From Chryseobacterium indologenes (GTDB lineage Bacteria > Bacteroidota > Bacteroidia > Flavobacteriales > Weeksellaceae): a DNA stretch of 64,000 nucleotides. The DNA lies in NCBI GenBank assembly GCA_002439165.1, contig DJTE01000030.1, positions 62,001 to 126,000 on the forward strand, read 5' to 3'. Each line of letters begins with the position of its first letter. The first letter of the stretch is position 1. The position numbers and the translations under genes were made by a program. Under the pieces are notes generated by a model. It saw nothing but the letters and a program-made list of their open reading frames with translations. It had not been told where the DNA came from and ran no database searches. This document shows positions 58,634 to 64,000 of this stretch, in pieces.

Positions 58634-60124
58634 TTATTTTATTTTAAGTTTACTGACTTCGGATGCTACAATTTTCCCTGAAATTACTGACGGGGGAACT
58701 CCCGGTCCCGGAACCGTCAGCTGCCCTGTATAAAAAAGGTTCCTGACTTTCCTGTTTCTTATTTTGGGCTTTAAAACCGCTGTCTGTGACAAAGTATTGG
58801 ATAATCCGTAGGCATTTCCCTGATAAGCATTATAATCCGAAATAAAATCATTTACACAATAGCTCCTTTTATATTCAATTCTGGAAATAAGATCACGTTC
58901 CCCGGTATGTTTTTCAATTCTTCCGAGCATTTCCGCCAGATATTTTTCTCTTACAGATTCTTCATTGTGTATTCCGGGTGCCAGAGGTAACAGTAGAAAA
59001 AGATTTTCACAATCCCCGGGAGCAACGTCCGGATCTGTTTTTGAGGGGCAGCAAGAATAGAAAAGCGGTTTAGCAGGCCATTTCTTATTTTTATAGATAC
59101 AGTCTATATGATTGTCAAGTTCATTTTCAAAGAAGAGGGTATGATGCTTCAGACGAGAAATTTTTCCCCTGATCCCCAGGTAATAAATAAGACATGAAGG
59201 GGCAAAGGTTCTGTTTTTCCAATATGTGTTGTTATAGTTTCTGAGTGATTTAGGTATTAATGTTTCTGTATGATGGTAATCTGATGATGCAATGACGGCA
59301 TCGAATTCATAATCTTTATCCTCTACGGTTAATGAAGCAGCTTTTCCATTGATAATATTAATCCTTTTTACCTCATGGTTAAAATGAAAAATTACCCCCT
59401 GTTTTTCTGCCACTTTTTTCATTGCCTGAACAAGCTGATAAAACCCTCCCATAGGATATTTTGTTCCCAAAACATATCCTCCGTAGTTCATAAGGCTGTA
59501 AAGAGCGGGAATATGCTGAGGTGAAGCTCCAAGAAATATAACAGGAAATTCCATCAGGGACCTGAGCTTCGGATCAGCAAAATACCCGGAAACATATTTT
59601 CTGAAATTAGTTACAAGATTAAGTTTCAGTGCATTTCCTGCTATTTTTAAAGTAGCAAATTCAAGCCAGCTGTAACAAGGTTTTGTTACAAAGTATTTCA
59701 TTCCGATTTCATACTTAAATTGTGCAGACTTCATAAATTTATCGTACTGTCCGGCTGCTCCCGGCTCTATTTTTTCAAACAGCTTACGGATTTCTTCATT
59801 TTTTTCAGGAACTGAAACCTTTTCTTTTGAAAAAACCATTTCAAACTGGGGATCTAAAGAAACCAGATTAAAAAAATCAGATACTTTACAGCCAAAATCA
59901 GCGAAAAAGCTTTCGATAATGTCCGGCATCCAGTACCAGCTTGGCCCCATATCAAAAACATATCCTTCATCTGTCTTAAATTGTCTTGCCCTTCCGCCCG
60001 GCTGGTCGTGCTTTTCAAATACATGTACTTCATTTCCGGATTTCGCGGCGTATGCAGCAGCAGAGAGACCGGAAAATCCGGACCCAATTACCGCAATTCT
60101 CTTCTTTAAGTTTCCCGTATTCAT
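58634..60124 (-). CDS. crtI: Phytoene desaturase
   Basis: FAD-dependent enzyme converting phytoene to lycopene. 496 residues. The dinucleotide fold is IAVIGSGFSGLSAAAYAAKS, followed by HDQPGGRARQFKTDEGYVFD and GPSWYWMPD; the C-terminal carotenoid desaturase signature is FYTGQLTVPGPGVPPSVISG. It is of the bacterial-type that does four desaturations. Second gene of the operon, 42 bases after marR. Confidence 0.96.
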   Translation of the reverse strand: MNTGNLKKRIAVIGSGFSGLSAAAYAAKSGNEVHVFEKHDQPGGRARQFKTDEGYVFDMGPSWYWMPDIIESFFADFGCKVSDFFNLVSLDPQFEMVFSKEKVSVPEKNEEIRKLFEKIEPGAAGQYDKFMKSAQFKYEIGMKYFVTKPCYSWLEFATLKIAGNALKLNLVTNFRKYVSGYFADPKLRSLMEFPVIFLGASPQHIPALYSLMNYGGYVLGTKYPMGGFYQLVQAMKKVAEKQGVIFHFNHEVKRINIINGKAASLTVEDKDYEFDAVIASSDYHHTETLIPKSLRNYNNTYWKNRTFAPSCLIYYLGIRGKISRLKHHTLFFENELDNHIDCIYKNKKWPAKPLFYSCCPSKTDPDVAPGDCENLFLLLPLAPGIHNEESVREKYLAEMLGRIEKHTGERDLISRIEYKRSYCVNDFISDYNAYQGNAYGLSNTLSQTAVLKPKIRNRKVRNLFYTGQLTVPGPGVPPSVISGKIVASEVSKLKIK

Positions 60125-60166
60125 TTTATTTATTTAATAGTTGTAGCTGGTATTTTTAATACTGAA

Positions 60167-60826
60167 TCAGTTTAGTTTCCTATATGCAGCATCCAGCAGA
60201 TCCCTGGCTTCCAGATTCATACGGTAAAAATAACCGTGGAATTCATCCAGCTTAGAGAGTATGGCTATGAGCAGCATCTGTTCAGAATGAGTCAGGTTTC
60301 CTGTTAGAATCCTTGAAGCTTTTCGGATTTCCTGCATGTGTTCTTCCAGTATGGCGAGCCCCTTATCTGTTATCCTGATATATTTTTTTCTTTTATCGTT
60401 TTCAGAGACGGTCTGTCTGGCCCAGCCATTACGGATCAGACGGTTAATGATAAGTATGCCTGAAGATTTCTCGTGTACATTATATCTTATCAGTTCCATT
60501 TTTGTCATAGCTCCCATCGTTTTAAGGCTTATCAGATAAATAAAATCATTCCGGCCTGAGAAAACGGAATTACCCATTGCCGACCGGGCATAAGTTTTAG
60601 CATATCTGCCTATTCTTATCAATAGGGTACTGATGATACTATCAGAGCTTAATCCCGGCTCTTCCGCTGTGCATTCCTCTCTTTCTGCCTCATCATCATC
60701 TTCAGATGAAGCATTGATCCATTCTGTAAACCCTTTAAGATCGTTACTGTATATCGCTCTACCTTCGTTTTGTTCCATAAATTGCCGAACAAGTTCCACC
60801 ACTGCTTTTAGAAGATCAAAATTCAT
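60167..60826 (-). CDS. MarR-type regulator leading the carotenoid operon
   Basis: 219 residues from the ATG at 60826 (MNFDLLKAVVELVRQF), aligned with the start of its paralog at 43909-44583; a TTG at 60847 overlaps the -7 box and is rejected. Winged-helix core: FIYLISLKTMGAMTKMELIR, GILIINRLIRNGWARQTVSE, and the wing KRKKYIRITDKGLAILE. An acidic linker at about 45-65 is shared with the paralog. As the first gene it is likely to control the operon, including itself. Confidence 0.9.
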   Translation of the reverse strand: MNFDLLKAVVELVRQFMEQNEGRAIYSNDLKGFTEWINASSEDDDEAEREECTAEEPGLSSDSIISTLLIRIGRYAKTYARSAMGNSVFSGRNDFIYLISLKTMGAMTKMELIRYNVHEKSSGILIINRLIRNGWARQTVSENDKRKKYIRITDKGLAILEEHMQEIRKASRILTGNLTHSEQMLLIAILSKLDEFHGYFYRMNLEARDLLDAAYRKLN

Positions 60827-60844
60827 ATCGAACAAATTAGAATA

Positions 60845-60877
60845 CAAATATACCTATAAAAGATTATAAATATACTT
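60845..60877 (-). promoter_or_regulatory. Carotenoid operon promoter with paired motifs
   Basis: On the minus strand TAGGTATATTTG (-7 box TATATTTG at 60845-60852) and, 22 bases upstream, AAGTATATTTA (60867-60877). No TTG at -33. The same kind of pair lies before phr and before the first marR gene. Confidence 0.5.
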
Positions 60878-61148
60878 TTTATTTTATTTTATTTTTGGAT
60901 TTTCAGAATTCTCTAAATACTTATAATAAGACAATCTCAAAGTGAAAAGAAAGAAAATACCCTGAAATGCAGTAATGAAGCATAAAAAAACCTGCCTTCA
61001 GAAAGACAGGTTGGAATGGATTTAATTATTAACAACTATAATTAAATAGAATATTAATAATCCAGTTTTTTTATAAATGAGGCTTATTTTAATACCAAAC
61101 TTAATAAGTCATAAGAATAAAACCTGACCTCCAATCAGTTGTAATCAT
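60878..61148. other. Intergenic region behind the small secreted protein gene
   Basis: 270 AT-rich bases with one hairpin terminator at 60984-61012 and no recognisable gene. Confidence 0.5.
60984..61012 (-). terminator. Probable terminator of the gene at 61149
   Basis: On the minus strand AACCTG...CAGGTT with inner CTT/AAG pairs, followed by seven T. It lies 137 bases after the stop, longer than usual. Confidence 0.6.
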
Positions 61149-61505
61149 TTAAACAGAAGCATAGCAGTACAGACACATCCAGCGTCCTTCACCATTAGCA
61201 GCCTCTGCGTCAAATAAATAAAGTCCTTTACTGAGAATGTATTCTCTCTGGCTTTCTGAATTTCCACCGCCGGAAACAGTGGTTATATAGATAATGGTTC
61301 CGTCGTGTTCAGCGCCGTACAAATTATTTCCTTTTGCGGTAAGTTCTGCCAGTGTTAATCTTGGCGGCAGTAATCCATCCGCTTTCAGAGCTTCTTTTTT
61401 GGCAGTTATGTCCAGAGTAGCCTTTGGAGTATCTGTGTTAATACCGGTTTGAGCAGACAAGCATGATGCTGCAATAATGAAAATAATACTTAAAAAAGTT
61501 TTCAT
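61149..61505 (-). CDS. Small secreted protein of the TGINT-start type
   Basis: 118 residues with a signal peptide (MKTFLSIIFIIAASCLSAQ) and the mature start TGINTDTPKATLDITAKKE, a pattern repeated in many secreted Flavobacteriia proteins that resemble the N termini of large surface or phage-tail-like proteins. The tail carries two Cys (RWMCLYCYASV). The function is unknown. It diverges from the sugar locus and shares its upstream region, where a LacI-type operator lies 109 bases before its ATG. Confidence 0.65.
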   Translation of the reverse strand: MKTFLSIIFIIAASCLSAQTGINTDTPKATLDITAKKEALKADGLLPPRLTLAELTAKGNNLYGAEHDGTIIYITTVSGGGNSESQREYILSKGLYLFDAEAANGEGRWMCLYCYASV

Positions 61506-61613
61506 GTTGATTATAAATTAATTGTATATAAGTTTTTAATAACTTCAGTTCGGGATCATCCTATTTAACATAAGAAAATCCTGTAAATATAAAACTTTTA
61601 AAAATTTACTGGA

Positions 61614-61623
61614 TAAACGTTTA
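61614..61623. promoter_or_regulatory. LacI-type operator, site 1
   Basis: TAAACGTTTA, a perfect palindrome with central CG as usual for LacI/PurR-type sites. The same core recurs at 62870-62881. It is about 190 bases from the lacI-type start, nearer the divergent gene at 61505. Confidence 0.55.
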
Positions 61624-61777
61624 ACTAAATTTAATAACCATTATATAATAATGTAACAATATGGTAACATGAAAATAATCATTTCATATTAAATATTTGA
61701 AATACAGGTATTTATATATTAACTAAAAATTCCGCGAAATTACATTATTTTATTAAACCACCAAAAAAAAACAGCTA

Positions 61778-61809
61778 TTGTTTTTCTACTATTTTATGAA
61801 ATACTTTTG
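61778..61809 (+). promoter_or_regulatory. Promoter of the LacI-type gene
   Basis: TTG (61778-61780), 21 bases, TACTTTTG (61802-61809), within the Bacteroidota consensus. It shows that an upstream in-frame TTG start at 61778 is really the -33 element. Confidence 0.65.
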
Positions 61810-61825
61810 CATATTAAATCATGAT

Positions 61826-62833
61826 ATGAAAAGACCTTCTATAAAAGATATTGCTTCACTGGCAGGCGTTTCCGTCGCCACGGTATCTTATGTTCTCAAC
61901 AGAAAAGAAGGACAGCGCATCGGTGAGGAGACGCGGAAAAAAATTTTTGAAATTGCTGAAACGATTAACTATACTCCCAACAAGATCGCAAAAAGCCTTA
62001 AAACGAATAGAACTAAACTGCTGGGACTTATTGTTGCAGATATTTCCAATGAGTTCTACTCGCATATGGCAAGAAATCTGGAAGATAAAGCCTTAAAGCT
62101 AGGATATACCCTGATCATTGGCAGTTCTGATGAAAATGCAGAAAAATTTAAAAAACTTACAGAACTGTTTTCGGAACAGCAGGTGGACGGGATGATCGTT
62201 GCCCCGGTAGCGGGATCTGAACAGACTCTTGAAAACCTGATCAATATCAAATACCCCATTGTAACTATTGACAGGTATCTGAAAGGGGTTGCCATTCCCG
62301 GGATCACGATTGATAACCAGGAAATAGCAGAGAGTACAGCCGGCTTACTGATCGGTAAGAATTTTAATAAAATAATCTATGTAGGTTACGAAACTGAACT
62401 TTCGCATCTGCTGGACCGTCAGCACGGTTTTGAAAAGGCCGTAAGAGCATCAGAAAACCCGGTGGAAGCACACTATCTTTTGGTAGGGCTTGAGAATATA
62501 GCACAGGAAGTACATTTAAAGCTTGGAAAGATGCTGGGTAAGACACCGGAAAACACAGCACTCTATTTTTCCAGTAATAAGCTTGCAGTAGCCGGTCTTT
62601 CGTATATCGTCAAAAATAACATAAAGGTCCCGGAACAGGTATCGGTGGTAGCATTTGACGAAACGGATGCCTATGATCTTTTTCCTACTGAGATAACTTA
62701 TATCCAACAGCCTATTGAAGAGATGGCGGAAGAGGCGATCAAGCTGCTGGATGGGCAGATCAGCAATTATACAGTAACAGGGAAAAAAGTAACCCTGTCG
62801 GCAAAGCTGATCTCAAATGCTTCTTTAAAATAA
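61826..62833 (+). CDS. LacI-family transcriptional regulator
   Basis: 335 residues from the ATG at 61826, just behind its promoter. The headpiece reads IKDIASLAGVSVATVSYVLN with the hinge NKIAKSLKTNRTKLLG; the sugar-binding core contains LGLIVADISNEFYSHMARNL and VSVVAFDETDAYDLFPTEIT. It should repress the kinase-transporter genes behind it until the sugar is present; a palindromic operator precedes the kinase gene. Sugar likely fructose or sucrose, judged from the kinase family. Confidence 0.93.
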   Translation: MKRPSIKDIASLAGVSVATVSYVLNRKEGQRIGEETRKKIFEIAETINYTPNKIAKSLKTNRTKLLGLIVADISNEFYSHMARNLEDKALKLGYTLIIGSSDENAEKFKKLTELFSEQQVDGMIVAPVAGSEQTLENLINIKYPIVTIDRYLKGVAIPGITIDNQEIAESTAGLLIGKNFNKIIYVGYETELSHLLDRQHGFEKAVRASENPVEAHYLLVGLENIAQEVHLKLGKMLGKTPENTALYFSSNKLAVAGLSYIVKNNIKVPEQVSVVAFDETDAYDLFPTEITYIQQPIEEMAEEAIKLLDGQISNYTVTGKKVTLSAKLISNASLK

Positions 62834-62869
62834 CCCAATTACAGCCAATCATTTTTTTTATATATTAAC

Positions 62870-62881
62870 TTAAACGTTTAA
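62870..62881. promoter_or_regulatory. LacI-type operator, site 2
   Basis: TTAAACGTTTAA, perfect 12-bp palindrome ending 6 bases before the kinase ATG at 62888, where a bound repressor would block transcription. Confidence 0.65.
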
Positions 62882-62887
62882 CCAACT

Positions 62888-63802
62888 ATGAATACAGTAA
62901 ATAATAACTACGTGGTATGCTTTGGAGAAGTTCTTTGGGATATCTTCCCTTCCGGTTCCAGAGCTGGCGGTGCCCCATTCAATGTAGCTTACCATCTTTT
63001 TAAAATGGGAACTGACGCAAAAATGCTCAGCAGAATCGGAAATGATCATTTAGGTTATCAGCTTCTCAGCAAGATTGATCAGTGGGGAATCACAACAGAT
63101 TTTATACAGGTGGATCAGGAAAGGCCCACAGGAACTGTACTTGCTGATTTTGACGAACATGGGGAGGCTCAATATGAAATTGTAAACGGGACAGCATGGG
63201 ATTATATTGAGGTGCTTCCAAGCCATACAGATCTGATTCAGGGTTCCAGGGCATTTGTTTTCGGAAGTCTGATTGCCAGAAATGAAGTTTCCCAAAAAAC
63301 ATTACTGGAACTTTTAGAGCATTCAAAATTCAGGGTATTCGATGTGAATTTCCGTCCTCCGTTCATTGATTCTGACTTCATTAAAAAGCTGCTGCATAAA
63401 GCCGATCTTGTTAAAATGAATAAGGCAGAACTCAGAACAATTCTGCAATTTCTCGGTGTGGATTATATTGATGAAGATACCAGCATCAGGCATCTTCAGA
63501 ATTATTTTGACCTGAACGAAATTGTTCTTACCAAAGGGAGTAAAGGAGCGCGATATTTTGTGGGTGACACTTCTTACAATTTCCCTGCAGTTCATATTGA
63601 AATTGCAGACACGGTAGGAAGCGGAGATTCATTTCTTGCAGGATTTCTTTCTGAAAGAATCCAGGGAAAATCGCCGGAAGAGATTATGAAACAGGCGACC
63701 TCATTAGGAGCTTTTATCACTTCCAAATCCGGAGCCTGCCCGGATTATACGTACGAAGAATTCAAAACATTCCGAGAAATTAACTGCTGTAAAACTTCTT
63801 AA
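62888..63802 (+). CDS. PfkB-family sugar kinase (fructokinase-like)
   Basis: Phosphorylates a sugar, probably fructose, with ATP. 304 residues. The N terminus VCFGEVLWDIFPSGSRAGGA with APFNVAYHLFKMG matches fructokinases of the PfkB family; the C-terminal signature DTVGSGDSFLAGFLSER has the catalytic Asp and anion hole. ILTKGSKGARYF-like (VLTKGSKGARYF) lies before it. It begins 54 bases after the LacI-type gene behind an operator and leads into a transporter gene 11 bases later. Confidence 0.9.
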   Translation: MNTVNNNYVVCFGEVLWDIFPSGSRAGGAPFNVAYHLFKMGTDAKMLSRIGNDHLGYQLLSKIDQWGITTDFIQVDQERPTGTVLADFDEHGEAQYEIVNGTAWDYIEVLPSHTDLIQGSRAFVFGSLIARNEVSQKTLLELLEHSKFRVFDVNFRPPFIDSDFIKKLLHKADLVKMNKAELRTILQFLGVDYIDEDTSIRHLQNYFDLNEIVLTKGSKGARYFVGDTSYNFPAVHIEIADTVGSGDSFLAGFLSERIQGKSPEEIMKQATSLGAFITSKSGACPDYTYEEFKTFREINCCKTS

Positions 63803-63813
63803 AAACAGATCCT

Positions 63814-64000
63814 ATGACTACTCCAAAATTCACAGATAAGAAATATTATATTGTTCTGTCTTTCGTTACATCCCTCTTCTTTTTTTGGGCTATTGCGCTT
63901 ACAATGGGTGATGTTCTGAATAAGCATTTCCAGAATGTCCTTCACATCTCCAAATCCAAATCCGGGCTGGTACAGCTTTCCATTTTTGGTGCTTATGCAC
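63814..64000 (+). CDS. FucP-like sugar:H+ symporter, N-terminal part
   Basis: Runs off the window after 62 codons. The start is MTTPKFTDKKYYIVLSFVTS and continues LFFFWAIALTMGDVLNKHFQ, typical of the first helix of FucP-type MFS sugar transporters in Bacteroidota; GLVQLSIFGAYA begins helix two. It should import the sugar that the kinase upstream phosphorylates. Confidence 0.85.
   Translation, partial: MTTPKFTDKKYYIVLSFVTSLFFFWAIALTMGDVLNKHFQNVLHISKSKSGLVQLSIFGAYA

Larger units (their letters stand above)
61506..61825. other. Divergent regulatory region of the sugar locus
   Basis: 320 AT-rich bases with an operator-like TAAACGTTTA at 61614-61623 and the lacI-type promoter at 61778-61809. No gene seen. 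Confidence 0.55.

Overview
The window is chromosomal DNA of a member of the Flavobacteriia (Bacteroidota), most likely Chryseobacterium or a close Weeksellaceae relative. Evidence: promoters of the Bacteroidota type (TTG, 17-23 bases, TAnnTTTG), a type IX secretion C-terminal sorting domain, lipoproteins starting Cys-Lys-Lys-acidic, a duplicated-domain lycopene cyclase in a zeaxanthin-type carotenoid cluster, and the block tonB-parA-parB-DUF5683-dapB-lepB-wbqC. The species cannot be named from sequence alone. No rRNA, CRISPR array, prophage or transposase was seen.

Layout. 1-4.5 kb: end of tyrS and a TPR histidine kinase/NarL-type regulator pair. 4.5-11.3 kb: envelope and hypothetical genes (esterase, aspartyl protease-PDZ protein, L,D-transpeptidase, LuxR regulator). 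11.5-14.5 kb: LytS/LytTR pair and an orphan Imm11-like immunity protein behind what may be a decayed toxin tail. 14.6-17.7 kb: four identical tRNA-Asp genes, one split from a tandem of three by a 2.6 kb segment carrying a DUF285 surface protein. 17.8-23.4 kb: thioredoxin, then an apparent operon of UbiA-like phosphoribosyltransferase, DprE1-like oxidase, DprE2-like reductase, HAD phosphatase, PrcB-like lipoprotein and cysteine desulfurase; the first four resemble the polyprenyl-phospho-arabinose pathway of mycobacteria. 23.5-33.3 kb: OmpA and lipocalin lipoproteins, subtilase, and the wbqC-lepB-dapB-par-tonB block. 33.8-38.3 kb: a small surface-glycan locus (FkbM methyltransferase, flippase, two glycosyltransferases). 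38.3-40.8 kb: aspA and an amidase.

40.8-41.7 kb holds a tRNA-Ser/Pro/Arg operon followed by a GIY-YIG nuclease gene whose stop codon lies inside a second, 5'-truncated copy of the tRNA-Arg; the repeat also includes the terminator and the first codons of the nuclease gene. This compact arrangement is the best candidate for an under-described mobile element in the window. 41.7-43.9 kb: a GcvH-like protein without the usual lipoyl lysine, a 43-residue Cys-containing protein, a Crp/Fnr regulator and a DUF1275 membrane protein.

43.9-60.9 kb reads as a light and oxidative stress region: photolyase-hemH-marR, a CheB/CheR/hybrid-kinase signalling operon, a second Crp/Fnr regulator, a YtxH/CsbD-like stress protein, and a second, paralogous marR leading a carotenoid operon (crtI, crtB, SRPBCC, crtZ, crtY). 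The phr, first marR and second marR/crt promoters each carry two copies of a similar motif around the -7 box, suggesting one regulon. 61-64 kb: a small secreted protein and a sugar-use locus (LacI regulator, PfkB kinase, FucP-like transporter running off the end) with TAAACGTTTA operators.
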